Counted from the stretch's first letter, positions 42,936-50,235 are shown. The stretch: 50,235 nucleotides of DNA from Bacteroidia bacterium (GCA_030427925.1 JAUICJ010000022.1:1-50235), one strand, 5' to 3'. The notes: generated by a model not told the origin, from the sequence alone. Numbers and translations are program-made.

Positions 42936-43708
42936 AACGGCCCGCGGATGACGCCCTTGTCGCTGCTCGCGATGAACGCCAGCACCGTGTCCTTGTCGTC
43001 GCTTGCAGGCAATTCCGCGTCTGCGATTTTCAGGGCTTGGGTGAGGTTGCCGTTTTGGACATAGAGCGTCCGGTAGATGTCCTCGATGCGGAGGACGCGG
43101 TCGTGGGAGAAGCCGCGACGCCGCAATCCGATGCTGTTCACGCCGATGAAGGAGAGGGGCTCGCGGGCGGCTTTGATGAACGGCGGGATGTTCTTGCGCA
43201 CGAGCGATCCGCCCGCCACGAACGCGTGCTGGCCGATGGTGACGAACTGCTGCACGCCGACCATGCCTTCGATGATGACCCAGTCTTCGATGGTCACGTG
43301 TCCCGCGATGTTCCCGGAGTTCGCCACGATGACGTGGTCGCCGAGGAGGGCGTCGTGGGCGATGTGGGTGTAGGCCATCAACAGGCAATCCGAACCGACG
43401 GCCGTGCGGTTCCGATCCGAGGTGCCGCGGTTGATGGTCACGCATTCGCGGATGATGGTCCGGTCGCCCACTTCGGCGGTCGTTTGTTCGCCCGCGTATT
43501 TCAAATCCTGGGGGATGCCGCTGATGACGGCGCCGGGAAAGACTTTGCAGTCCTTGCCGATGCGCGCGCCGTCCAGCACCGTCGCGTGCGGACCGATCCA
43601 TGTGCCATCTCCGATGACAACGTCGGCGCCGATGTAGGCAAAGGGCTCAATGTGCACCCCGGAGCCGATCTGGGCGGCGGGGTCGACGTGGGCGAGGGGT
43701 GAAATCAC
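42932..43708 (-). CDS. lpxA: Acyl-ACP--UDP-N-acetylglucosamine O-acyltransferase
   Basis: A 258-residue cytoplasmic enzyme that adds a 3-hydroxyacyl chain to UDP-GlcNAc, the first step of lipid A synthesis. The N-terminal two thirds are left-handed beta-helix hexapeptide repeats (ISPLAHVDPAAQIGSGVHIEP onward). The catalytic-His region reads LLMAYTHIAHDALLGD near residue 120. The helical C-terminus (IYRTLYVQNGNLTQAL) fits LpxA. The start is GTG at 43708. It lies 27 bases downstream of lpxC-fabZ, with a weak promoter-like element in that gap. Confidence 0.95.
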   Translation of the reverse strand: MISPLAHVDPAAQIGSGVHIEPFAYIGADVVIGDGTWIGPHATVLDGARIGKDCKVFPGAVISGIPQDLKYAGEQTTAEVGDRTIIRECVTINRGTSDRNRTAVGSDCLLMAYTHIAHDALLGDHVIVANSGNIAGHVTIEDWVIIEGMVGVQQFVTIGQHAFVAGGSLVRKNIPPFIKAAREPLSFIGVNSIGLRRRGFSHDRVLRIEDIYRTLYVQNGNLTQALKIADAELPASDDKDTVLAFIASSDKGVIRGPL

Positions 43709-43712
43709 GGCG

Positions 43713-43720
43713 TCAAGTTA
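43713..43720 (-). promoter_or_regulatory. Weak -7-like element (TAACTTGA) before lpxA
   Basis: Two mismatches from TAnnTTTG, four bases before the GTG start of lpxA, inside the 27-base gap behind lpxC-fabZ. Confidence 0.3.
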
Positions 43721-43735
43721 CGGCGGAGTCCGCGG

Positions 43736-45133
43736 TTAGGGCTGCTTGGCGATTTGGGCCAACATCTCGGCTTCGGAAACCAGCTGGCCCCGGACAAATC
43801 CACGGCCGCGCATGTTCACCAACCCCCGGCGAATCGGCGACAACAGCTCGAGGTGGAAGACGATGGTGTCGCCCGGCAGCACCTTCTGCTTGAAGCGCAC
43901 GTTGTCGATTTTCATGAAGTACGTGGTGTACTCCTCGGGGTTCTCGACGCTGCTCAGCGCAAAAATCCCGCCCACTTGTGCCATCGCCTCCACCTGCAAC
44001 ACGCCCGGCATCACCGGGTTGCCGGGGAAGTGACCGGTGAAGAACGGCTCGTTCATCGTGACGTTTTTCACGCCGGTGATGCTCGATTCGTTCATCTCGA
44101 GGATGCGGTCGACCAGGAGGAACGGGTACCGGTGCGGGAGCATCCGGCTGATGTCGTTGATGTCGAGGATGGACGGGCGTTCGGGGTCGAGGTTGGGCAA
44201 ACCCGCTTCCGCCTTGATGCGCTGTTTCAGGAGTTTCGCGAAGGCCACGTTGCCCGCGTGTCCCGGGCGCGCGGCGAGGATGTGCCCTTGGATGAAGTGC
44301 CCCGTCAAGGCCAAATCCCCCACGATGTCCAACAACTTGTGCCGGGCCGGCTCGTTGTCGAACCGCAGCGGCGTGGTGTTCAGCACGCCTTTCGACTCCA
44401 CGTGCATTTCGAGCGACGATTTGCCCACGAGATCGGCGATCTCCGCCAACTCCGCATCCGAATACGGCCGCTCCACCAGCACCACGGCATTGTCCACGTC
44501 CCCACCCTTGATCAGGCCCTCACGCGCCAAATTCGCCACTTCCTTCAAAAACACGAACGTTCGGCACGAAGCAATCTCCTCCGCGAACTCCTCCATCTTA
44601 TACATGCTGGCGTGCTGCGTGCCCAACACGGGCGAATGGTAGTCCACCATGACCGTCAACCGGAACTCCCCATCGGGCTCGGGGACCGCGAGCATTTCCA
44701 CGTCCTTTTCGGTGTCCTCGAACGCGATGTTCTCCTTCAGGGTGAAGAACTTGCGCGGGGCGTCCTGTTCCACGAAGCCCGCTTCCAAGATGGCCGCCAC
44801 AAACGCGCGCGCGCTCCCGTCCATGATGGGGATTTCGGGGCCTTCGAGTTGGATGAGCACGTTGTCCACTTCGCAGCCGTAAAGCGCCGCGAGGATGTGC
44901 TCCGTGGTGTGCACCTTCGCGCCGTGCTGTTCAAGTGTGGTTCCGCGCTGCGTGCCGACGACGCGGTCGACATCGGCATCGATGATGGGTTGGCCCTCTA
45001 CGTCAACGCGCTGGAATTTGTAACCGTGATTTGCTGGCGCGGGCTCCACCGTCATGCGGTTGAACTCGCCGGTATGCAGGCCGATGCCTTCAAAGGTAAT
45101 GGCCGAAGCCAAGGTCCGTTGTGAGGTGTGCAT
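43736..45133 (-). CDS. lpxC-fabZ: Bifunctional UDP-3-O-acyl-N-acetylglucosamine deacetylase / 3-hydroxyacyl-ACP dehydratase
   Basis: A 465-residue fusion typical of Bacteroidota. The first 300 residues are LpxC, the zinc deacetylase that commits UDP-GlcNAc to lipid A: FEGIGLHTGE, the zinc-ligand motif VHTTEHILAALYG near residue 75, and the C-terminal pair HKLLDIVGDLAL and GHILAARPGHAGN. After a short linker comes FabZ (about residues 320-465), the fatty-acid dehydratase, with MLPHRYPFLLVDRI and the active-site stretch FTGHFPGNPVMPGVLQVEAMAQ. One polypeptide thus ties lipid A and fatty-acid synthesis together. It lies between lpxD and lpxA. Confidence 0.97.
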   Translation of the reverse strand: MHTSQRTLASAITFEGIGLHTGEFNRMTVEPAPANHGYKFQRVDVEGQPIIDADVDRVVGTQRGTTLEQHGAKVHTTEHILAALYGCEVDNVLIQLEGPEIPIMDGSARAFVAAILEAGFVEQDAPRKFFTLKENIAFEDTEKDVEMLAVPEPDGEFRLTVMVDYHSPVLGTQHASMYKMEEFAEEIASCRTFVFLKEVANLAREGLIKGGDVDNAVVLVERPYSDAELAEIADLVGKSSLEMHVESKGVLNTTPLRFDNEPARHKLLDIVGDLALTGHFIQGHILAARPGHAGNVAFAKLLKQRIKAEAGLPNLDPERPSILDINDISRMLPHRYPFLLVDRILEMNESSITGVKNVTMNEPFFTGHFPGNPVMPGVLQVEAMAQVGGIFALSSVENPEEYTTYFMKIDNVRFKQKVLPGDTIVFHLELLSPIRRGLVNMRGRGFVRGQLVSEAEMLAQIAKQP

Positions 45134-45157
45134 GGTGTCGGGCGCTCGCAGTGGGAC

Positions 45158-46204
45158 TTACGAGCGGAGTTGATTGAGTTGTTGTTCCAAATGGGTCACC
45201 CGCTTGAGCAGGTCTTCGCGTGCCATCTTCCTCACGGCCAACTGCTGCTTCTGGAAGTCCTTGATGGGCAGGGCAGGTGTGCCTTGGTAGACGGCGTCTT
45301 CTCGGGTGATGCTGGCGGCAATGCCGGTTTGGGCAGCGATGCGAACGCCGTCCGCAATGCGGAGGTGACCTGCGATGCCGACTTGGCCGCCGATCATGCA
45401 CCGCGCTCCGATGTGGGTCGAGCCGGCTATGCCGGTTTGGGCGGCGATGACGGTGTGCGCGCCGATGGTGACGTTGTGCGCCACCTGAATGAGGTTGTCG
45501 AGTTTCACCCCTTCTTCCAAACGGGTGGCCCCGAGCGTCGCGCGGTCGATGGTGGTGCCGGCGCCAATTTCACAGCGATCTCCGATGATGACGTTTCCCG
45601 TTTGGGGCACCTTCTTATACGTGTCGTCTTGCTGCGGGGCAAATCCAAATCCATCCGCACCGACGACCACCCGCGGGTGCAACACGCATTCCTTTCCCAC
45701 CACACAGCGATCCATGACGTGGACGCCCGAGTGAAAGACGCAGCGTTCTCCCACCGTCACGTTTCTCCCGATGTGAACGTGGGCGCGCAATTCCGTACCG
45801 CGCCCGATGCGGCTCCCCGCTTCGATGACCACATAAGGACCGACCGAACATTCCGCACCCAACTCCGCTCCGGGCTCAATGATGGCCGTCGGGTGAATGC
45901 CCGATGCACGCCCTTCCTCGTGGCTGACCAACTCGAGCAACTTCCCAAAGGCCGCGTACGGATCCGTCACGCGAATCAACGTCAGGCCTTGGGGCAGGGC
46001 GCGGGTCGGCTGGAAAGCCTTTGCCACCACCGCCACACTCGCCGCCGTGGTGTACAGGTGCCCTTCGTAGTCCATGTTGGCTAAAAAGGTGATCCCTCCT
46101 TTCACGCCTTCCTCAATCTTGGAAAGTTGGTTCACCTCGACTGCGGCATCCCCATCCAGGGTCCCTTCGAGTAGGTGTGCGAGTTCCGCAGCGGTGCGTT
46201 GCAT
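45158..46204 (-). CDS. lpxD: UDP-3-O-(3-hydroxyacyl)glucosamine N-acyltransferase
   Basis: A 348-residue enzyme that adds the second acyl chain in lipid A synthesis. The N-terminal uridine-binding domain (about residues 1-100) includes GGITFLANMDYEGHLY. A long hexapeptide-repeat beta-helix follows (IHPTAIIEPGAELG ... VRIAAQTG), with the catalytic His in LIQVAHNVTIGAHTVIAAQ near residue 230. The C-terminal helix ends in VTHLEQQLNQLRS. An in-frame ATG lies at 46228, but 46204 follows a perfect TATTTTTG by four bases and gives the usual N-terminus. The first gene of the lpx series on this strand; aroB lies just upstream. Confidence 0.95.
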   Translation of the reverse strand: MQRTAAELAHLLEGTLDGDAAVEVNQLSKIEEGVKGGITFLANMDYEGHLYTTAASVAVVAKAFQPTRALPQGLTLIRVTDPYAAFGKLLELVSHEEGRASGIHPTAIIEPGAELGAECSVGPYVVIEAGSRIGRGTELRAHVHIGRNVTVGERCVFHSGVHVMDRCVVGKECVLHPRVVVGADGFGFAPQQDDTYKKVPQTGNVIIGDRCEIGAGTTIDRATLGATRLEEGVKLDNLIQVAHNVTIGAHTVIAAQTGIAGSTHIGARCMIGGQVGIAGHLRIADGVRIAAQTGIAASITREDAVYQGTPALPIKDFQKQQLAVRKMAREDLLKRVTHLEQQLNQLRS

Positions 46205-46208
46205 GGGA

Positions 46209-46216
46209 CAAAAATA
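46209..46216 (-). promoter_or_regulatory. -7 element (TATTTTTG) four bases before lpxD
   Basis: A perfect TAnnTTTG on the minus strand between the aroB stop (46232) and the lpxD ATG (46204), with the spacer TCCC. It would give a leaderless or nearly leaderless mRNA. Confidence 0.6.
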
Positions 46217-46231
46217 GAACGACTCCACCGG

Positions 46232-47266
46232 TCAGCGGGCGAATTCGGCGCGGGTTTTCGACCAAATCCTGAGGAAATCCTCCTTTTTTAACGGCTCGTC
46301 CCAGCGCGGCTGCCCCCAATCGGCCAACCAAACTTCCAAGACCACCCCGTCGCGGTTTTTCTTATCGTGCAACATCGCGGCCCAAAGTGCATCGGGCTCC
46401 GCCTCCGGCAACGGCGTGGATGCAAGCCAAAACCGCAACCGCTCCACCGCCTCGTCCGCCTGCTCCTCCCGCAGTCCAGCCCCCAGCTCTACGGAGGCAC
46501 GCAACGCAAAGGCCATCCCGAATCCCACGGCCAACCCATGCGCAATCGGCCTTCCTGCCTCCAACGCCACCGCCTCCAACGCGTGGCCCACCGTGTGCCC
46601 AAAGTTCAGCGCCTTCCGCATCCCCCGCTCCTCGGGGTCCGCTTCCACAACCCGCAGCTTCACGCGCGCCGAATCGGGAATCATCGCGGCGATGTCATCG
46701 AACGACTCCGTTGCGTGCGCCCATTCAACCGAAGCCTCACCGTCGATGTAGCAGTGCTTCAGCATCTCCATCCAGCCGCTGAGCTGCTCCCCCTTCGGAA
46801 GGGTTTCGAGCCAAATCGGATGAATGCCGATGGCGATCGGGGAGGAGAAGGTGCCGATTTGGTTCTTCAGTCCCTCGAAATTGATGCCCGTTTTCCCGCC
46901 GATGGCGGCGTCCACCATGCCCACGATGGTCGTGGGGACCAACGCCACGGGCATCCCCCTCTTGAAGGTGCTCCCGATGAAGCCCGCGGCATCCGTCGTG
47001 CTTCCGCCGCCGAAAGCGCACAACAACGTGTTGCGGTCCGCGCCCGCCTGCATCAAGGCCTTCCACGACATGCCGATTGAATTCATGTTCTTTGCCTGCT
47101 CGCCTGAAGGCAACGTGCAGGTGCCGAGGAGGGTTGCGGACGGCGGCAGCCAACCCGCACATCGCTCTGGATCAATGCGCTCATCGCGGATCACGAAGAT
47201 CCGGGAATGGCAAGCGATTTCACGAGCGAAATCGGCGGGTGTTGTTGATATTTTCATTCGCATCAT
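46232..47266 (-). CDS. aroB: 3-dehydroquinate synthase
   Basis: A 344-residue NAD- and metal-dependent enzyme that closes the ring in the second step of the shikimate pathway. The NAD-binding GGGSTTDAAGFIGSTFKRG lies near residue 90, followed by VPTTIVGMVDAAIGGKTGINF. The metal site includes EMLKHCYI and LNFGHTVGHALEA, and HDKKNRDG near the C-terminus is conserved. The start is one of three close ATGs (47266, 47263, 47257); the first gives MMRMKIST. It is shorter than most AroB proteins at the N-terminus but complete in its core. Confidence 0.93.
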   Translation of the reverse strand: MMRMKISTTPADFAREIACHSRIFVIRDERIDPERCAGWLPPSATLLGTCTLPSGEQAKNMNSIGMSWKALMQAGADRNTLLCAFGGGSTTDAAGFIGSTFKRGMPVALVPTTIVGMVDAAIGGKTGINFEGLKNQIGTFSSPIAIGIHPIWLETLPKGEQLSGWMEMLKHCYIDGEASVEWAHATESFDDIAAMIPDSARVKLRVVEADPEERGMRKALNFGHTVGHALEAVALEAGRPIAHGLAVGFGMAFALRASVELGAGLREEQADEAVERLRFWLASTPLPEAEPDALWAAMLHDKKNRDGVVLEVWLADWGQPRWDEPLKKEDFLRIWSKTRAEFAR

Positions 47267-47299
47267 ATTGAATGGGCAAGCCGATCGGCCTTGACTGCG

Positions 47300-47307
47300 C
47301 AAAGCTA
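47300..47307 (-). promoter_or_regulatory. -7 promoter element of aroB (TAGCTTTG)
   Basis: A perfect TAnnTTTG on the minus strand, 33 bases before the ATG at 47266. It supports the three close ATGs over a start further upstream, and lies just behind the tRNA-Phe terminator. Confidence 0.6.
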
Positions 47308-47334
47308 AGGCCCGTCCAGCGGATCAAATGGGGC

Positions 47335-47363
47335 AAAAAAAAACCCACCGGAAAGGTGGGTTT
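47335..47363 (-). terminator. Rho-independent terminator of tRNA-Phe
   Basis: AAACCCACC (47341-47349) pairs perfectly with GGTGGGTTT (47355-47363) around a five-base loop. On the minus strand a further run of T follows. It lies four bases beyond the tRNA 3' end. Confidence 0.88.
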
Positions 47364-47366
47364 CTG

Positions 47367-47439
47367 TGGTACTACCGGGATTCGAACCTGGGACACACGG
47401 ATTTTCAATCCGTTGCTCTACCAACTGAGCTATAGTACC
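47367..47439 (-). tRNA. tRNA-Phe (anticodon GAA)
   Basis: On the minus strand the acceptor arm GGTACTA pairs with TAGTACC. The D arm (AGCTCAGTTGGTAGAGC), the anticodon arm ACGGA-TTGAAAA-TCCGT with anticodon GAA, and the T arm with GGTTCGAATCC are intact. The discriminator base is A and no CCA is encoded. Confidence 0.97.
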
Positions 47440-47450
47440 GAAGTGGGGCG

Positions 47451-47458
47451 CAAAGATA
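47451..47458 (-). promoter_or_regulatory. -7 promoter element of tRNA-Phe (TATCTTTG)
   Basis: A perfect TAnnTTTG on the minus strand, 11 bases before the mature tRNA 5' end. Confidence 0.6.
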
Positions 47459-47708
47459 AGATGGAAGTTGGAATGCACGGGCCAATATCCATTTTTTTTT
47501 CTTAACCCAAATTTCTTGCCGCCTGCACAGCGCGCCAATTGTCGATTTTGAACGACAGGTCTTCCCTCAGGTTAGACGAATTGCTCTTCCAACTTGCTTT
47601 TTATGCAGTGTTGTGCGTAGATTCGACACGCACGATTAGGCCGCTTCCGACCCCCTTTGGGATGTAGCTTAGTGTGTTGAATGAAACACAAACCAATTCA
47701 CTTGCGTC
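47459..47708. other. Intergenic region before the giant repeat protein
   Basis: About 250 AT-richer bases without a convincing gene. They contain a run of nine T (47491-47499), a small inverted repeat GTGCGT/ACGCAC (47613-47633), and TAGCTTAG (47664-47671), a two-mismatch -7-like element 37 bases before the ATG at 47709. The promoter of the giant gene must lie here, but I cannot place it firmly. Confidence 0.4.
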
Positions 47709-50235
47709 ATGCGTAAACTGTTATGTATGCTCGGCGTTTTTCTTTTAACGCTCGGCACAGGTTGGTCCCAATCCACCGGGAACCTGCCCTACAATCCAGC
47801 CAATTACATCCCTGAAGGGTACTGGTTGGGCATCGAAGAACACGTGGTTCACGACGGCTCTTATGGAGCTGTGGACCTAACGGGCTACACCACTTACCGG
47901 CTTTACGTTCACACGCTGAACGAGTTGGATTTTGTATCCGCTGTGGCGGGTTCCCAAGATTACGAGTTCCAGTTGAACTCAACGAGTTCACCTGCTTGGT
48001 ACAACGACCTCGTTTACGGTTCCAACTTCGGTGCGAACATCAACGCCAATTTCTTCCAGTTCATCCCAAGCCTTCCTTACGATAGCTGGTTGACGATCGG
48101 GGCTGAGTCCGAAGTCCCGGATTTCGAATTGATGCAAGCGGTTGGAGACATCAACCCGTTCACGTCCTTCAATTTGGGGCAGAACGTGGTGGTCAATGAC
48201 GTCAACGGATTTGCCCTTTACACCTTGTTCCCCGAATCGGGTGACGCTTCGGGGCCTGCTTTTGCGGGAGACGACTTGAAGGTGCTGGTGGGCCAAATCA
48301 CCACCCAAGGCGAAATCAGCGGCCAGTTCTACGTTCAAGTGTTCCAAAACGGAGCCCAGGAATCCGAATTCCGCGGCGTGATGCCGATCAACGAAAACAA
48401 CCCGTACCAATCCACGGGTGACGGTTGCACCGACGCGTTGGCTTGCAACTACAACGTGGATGCGCTCGAAGACGATGGGTCGTGCTCCTACCCGGAAGCA
48501 GGCTACGATTGCTCAGGGGCGTGCATCGCGGATTCCGATGGCGATGGCATTTGCGATGGCAATGAGGTGTTCGGATGCACCGATCCCACTGCGTGCAATT
48601 ACGCAGGGGCAAACGTTGAGAATGGAACGTGCACGTACCCGATTTCGGTGTTGGTGGACTGCGATGGCGTGTGCTTGAATGACGCGGATGGTGATGGAAT
48701 TTGCGACTTGTTGGAAGTTGGGGGGTGCACGGATGAATTGGCGTGCAACTACGATGAGTTTGCCACGGATGACGACGGTACCTGTGCCTTTGCTACGGCA
48801 GGCTTCGATTGCAATGGCGATCCGTACACGTGCGATAACTGCTTCATCAGCTGGTCGCCCAGCCTCGACGATTACGAGGTTCAGTGTGTGGATGACCTTC
48901 CGACCGACACGGACCCGAATGTCACGGCGACGAACTGCTTCGCAGATGACCTGTCGGTGGAGTCGTTCTTTGCCGATGGCATTGCTCCCGTGACGCGTTA
49001 TCAGGCCACGACCGCTTACGGTGACGGCGAAGATGGCGCGTTGCGGATTTATGGCGTGGACCAGCACCCGGCTTTGGTGGACTTGGGCCTGTCGTCGTTT
49101 TGGTTTGAAAACGGACCGATGGAGTTGGTTGAGTACGGAAATGGCGTGGCGGTGCTCACCGGTTCCGTGGTCAACGAGAACGACCCGAACGCAACGTTCG
49201 ACGTGTTCCTCACGTTCATCGAAGGCCAAGATGCCACCGAATGGCTGAACGAGGATCCGGGGAATTCCTTCCTCACCCAATGCCCGGACGGCAACGAAGA
49301 CATCGAGATGGTGTATGAGCTCAATCCCGACCAAAGCTACCTGTCTGGAACGGGGAACTTGACGGGTTCGTACCTGAACTTGACGCACATGCCTGTGACC
49401 ATGTCGAAGATGTACCAACTTGGGGTGGGAGGTAACTTCCACAACTGCGAGTTTGGTTTTGGGGGTTGGTTTGCTTGGCAGGGGGTGATGAACGGGGCCA
49501 ACGTGATGGGCATGGCCGGTGACGTGGTGGTTGATTTGGTGGAAATGCCGCAGTCGCCTCCGCCGATCACGTGTGGTGGAGAGTTTGTGGATTTGTACTA
49601 CAGCGCTTTTGACGCGACGTGCAATACCTATTATACCCAAATGCAGCACGTCCTCCGGAACGACACGCAAGCACCTGTTTTCATTGGCGCTCCGGCTTCC
49701 CTGACCGCTGAATGCGACGACGTTCCAGCCGCTCCGGTTGTGACCGCTGAGGATAATTGCGATGGGGCCGTAGCGGTGACGTTCGATGAGGTCACCACGG
49801 ATGGGGCTTGCCCGCACCAATACACGATCACGCGCACGTGGTCAGCAGCCGATTGCTCTGGAAACGAGTCGGTGCACGTTCAAACGGTGACCGTGGTTGA
49901 CATGACGGCGCCCTTCCTCGATGTTGCAGCATCGGACTTGACGGTTGAATGCGATGGCGCAGGCAATGAGGCGGCACTTCAAGCTTGGTTGGACGGCTTG
50001 GCAGGTGCTTCCGCAACCGATAATTGCGGCGGCGTAACCTGGACCCACGACTTTGACGCGTTGAGCGACGAGTGCGGTGCTACGGGCGCAGCCACGGTGA
50101 CGTTCACGGCGACCGACGACTGCGGCAACGCGACCTCTACGACGGCTACGTTCACGATCGAAGACACGACGGCTCCAAGCATGGACGTGGCTTCCGCTGA
50201 CCTGACGGTCGAGTGCGACGGCGCGGGCAACGACG
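47709..50235 (+). CDS. Giant secreted multi-repeat surface protein, N-terminal 842 codons (runs off the window)
   Basis: An open frame from ATG 47709 to the window end with no stop. The signal peptide (LLCMLGVFLLTLGTGWSQ) is followed by about 210 residues of a beta-rich domain I do not recognise. At residues 239, 289 and 339 start three Cys- and Asp-rich units with the pattern GCTD..ACNY..A....DG.C, then DxDGDGICD, which look calcium-binding. A second globular part covers about residues 380-650. From residue 652 on there are HYR-like/Ig-like repeats (starts near 652, 731 and 819), each with TAPxxxxxxxxLTxECD and DNC motifs. Comparable Bacteroidota proteins are T9SS-exported surface adhesins, but the C-terminal sorting signal lies outside the window. 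No catalytic motif is visible. Confidence 0.87.
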   Translation, partial: MRKLLCMLGVFLLTLGTGWSQSTGNLPYNPANYIPEGYWLGIEEHVVHDGSYGAVDLTGYTTYRLYVHTLNELDFVSAVAGSQDYEFQLNSTSSPAWYNDLVYGSNFGANINANFFQFIPSLPYDSWLTIGAESEVPDFELMQAVGDINPFTSFNLGQNVVVNDVNGFALYTLFPESGDASGPAFAGDDLKVLVGQITTQGEISGQFYVQVFQNGAQESEFRGVMPINENNPYQSTGDGCTDALACNYNVDALEDDGSCSYPEAGYDCSGACIADSDGDGICDGNEVFGCTDPTACNYAGANVENGTCTYPISVLVDCDGVCLNDADGDGICDLLEVGGCTDELACNYDEFATDDDGTCAFATAGFDCNGDPYTCDNCFISWSPSLDDYEVQCVDDLPTDTDPNVTATNCFADDLSVESFFADGIAPVTRYQATTAYGDGEDGALRIYGVDQHPALVDLGLSSFWFENGPMELVEYGNGVAVLTGSVVNENDPNATFDVFLTFIEGQDATEWLNEDPGNSFLTQCPDGNEDIEMVYELNPDQSYLSGTGNLTGSYLNLTHMPVTMSKMYQLGVGGNFHNCEFGFGGWFAWQGVMNGANVMGMAGDVVVDLVEMPQSPPPITCGGEFVDLYYSAFDATCNTYYTQMQHVLRNDTQAPVFIGAPASLTAECDDVPAAPVVTAEDNCDGAVAVTFDEVTTDGACPHQYTITRTWSAADCSGNESVHVQTVTVVDMTAPFLDVAASDLTVECDGAGNEAALQAWLDGLAGASATDNCGGVTWTHDFDALSDECGATGAATVTFTATDDCGNATSTTATFTIEDTTAPSMDVASADLTVECDGAGND
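48423..48840 (+). repeat. Three Cys/Asp-rich GCTD..ACNY units with a 50-residue period
   Basis: Units begin at 48423, 48573 and 48723, exactly 150 bases apart. Each holds GCTD, ACNY and an acidic DGxC motif; the first two also carry DxDGDGICD. The DNA is diverged between units while the protein pattern is kept, so selection acts on the protein. Confidence 0.8.
49662..50235 (+). repeat. Tandem HYR-like domain repeats (continue past the window)
   Basis: Repeat starts lie at 49662, 49899 and 50163 (79 and 88 residues apart). The second and third share the nearly identical stretch ASADLTVECDGAGN, which suggests recent duplication of units downstream. Confidence 0.75.

Noticed and set aside
42936-43601. 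Upstream extension of the ABC ATPase frame (total 431 codons)
   Set aside because: It reads lpxA in another frame and is His/Arg-rich, typical of a shadow. The real protein starts at the GTG at 42935.
47613-47633. Inverted repeat GTGCGT/ACGCAC as a possible operator
   Set aside because: Six-base arms with a nine-base gap are expected by chance at this length, and no second copy was seen.
1-50235. Search for CRISPR arrays, insertion sequences, phage genes, toxin-antitoxin pairs or defence systems
   Set aside because: No direct repeats with spacers, transposase or integrase motifs, or defence-type domains were found. All gene-sized open frames are accounted for by housekeeping, envelope or surface proteins.

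Overview
The window reads as chromosomal DNA of a Bacteroidota bacterium, most likely in or near Flavobacteriales, with a high G+C content for that group (about 60% by eye). The evidence: type IX secretion and gliding genes (gldJ, a porP/sprF-like gene, porU, porV), two complete cell-surface proteins with T9SS C-terminal sorting regions plus a third, incomplete one, the fused lpxC-fabZ gene typical of the phylum, and the Bacteroidota -7 promoter element TAnnTTTG in front of many genes. I see no phage, insertion sequence, CRISPR array or resistance island. Gene density is very high and no gene-free stretch exceeds 300 bases.

Layout. 1-12.6 kb: tail of an unknown gene, a degenerate PiT-like permease, then on the minus strand the porP-like gene, gldJ, murF and tyrS; divergent from these are porU, porV and ispF. 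12.6-18.7 kb: a VTC polyphosphate-polymerase/DUF4956 pair, pyruvate dehydrogenase E1-alpha and E2, and recG. 18.7-25.5 kb: a very G-rich gene for an unknown beta-propeller-like protein, an acyl-CoA dehydrogenase, anmK, a Glu/Leu-type dehydrogenase and nhaD. 25.6-32 kb: exbB/exbD/TonB-like genes with folC, then gpmI, an orphan histidine kinase and a methyltransferase on the minus strand. 32-42 kb: tRNA-Val, a large T9SS type B surface protein, a LolD/MacB-type ATPase, asnS, rpoN, a PAP2-like membrane protein, galE, a DUF4301 protein and a small T9SS type A protein. 42.3-47.4 kb: a minus-strand envelope cluster aroB, lpxD, lpxC-fabZ, lpxA and an ABC ATPase, followed by tRNA-Phe. 47.7 kb to the end: the first 842 codons of a giant secreted repeat protein that runs off the window.

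How the genes fit together. PorU (sortase), PorV (outer-membrane carrier) and GldJ belong to the T9SS/gliding machine, and the PorP/SprF family often serves it. The secreted proteins at 32.2, 41.3 and possibly 47.7 kb are its likely cargo. murF, anmK, the lpx genes and aroB serve wall, lipid A and aromatic synthesis; ExbBD/TonB-like and NhaD handle the ion-gradient side of envelope work.

Two patterns run across gene boundaries. First, the heptamer GGCCAAA (or its complement) occurs about 45 times where about 6-7 are expected, and many copies sit where the + strand changes from G-rich to C-rich. Second, several promoter -7 elements lie only 4-6 bases before the start codon, which predicts leaderless mRNAs. 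All coordinates, counts and motif matches were made by eye; no database was searched.
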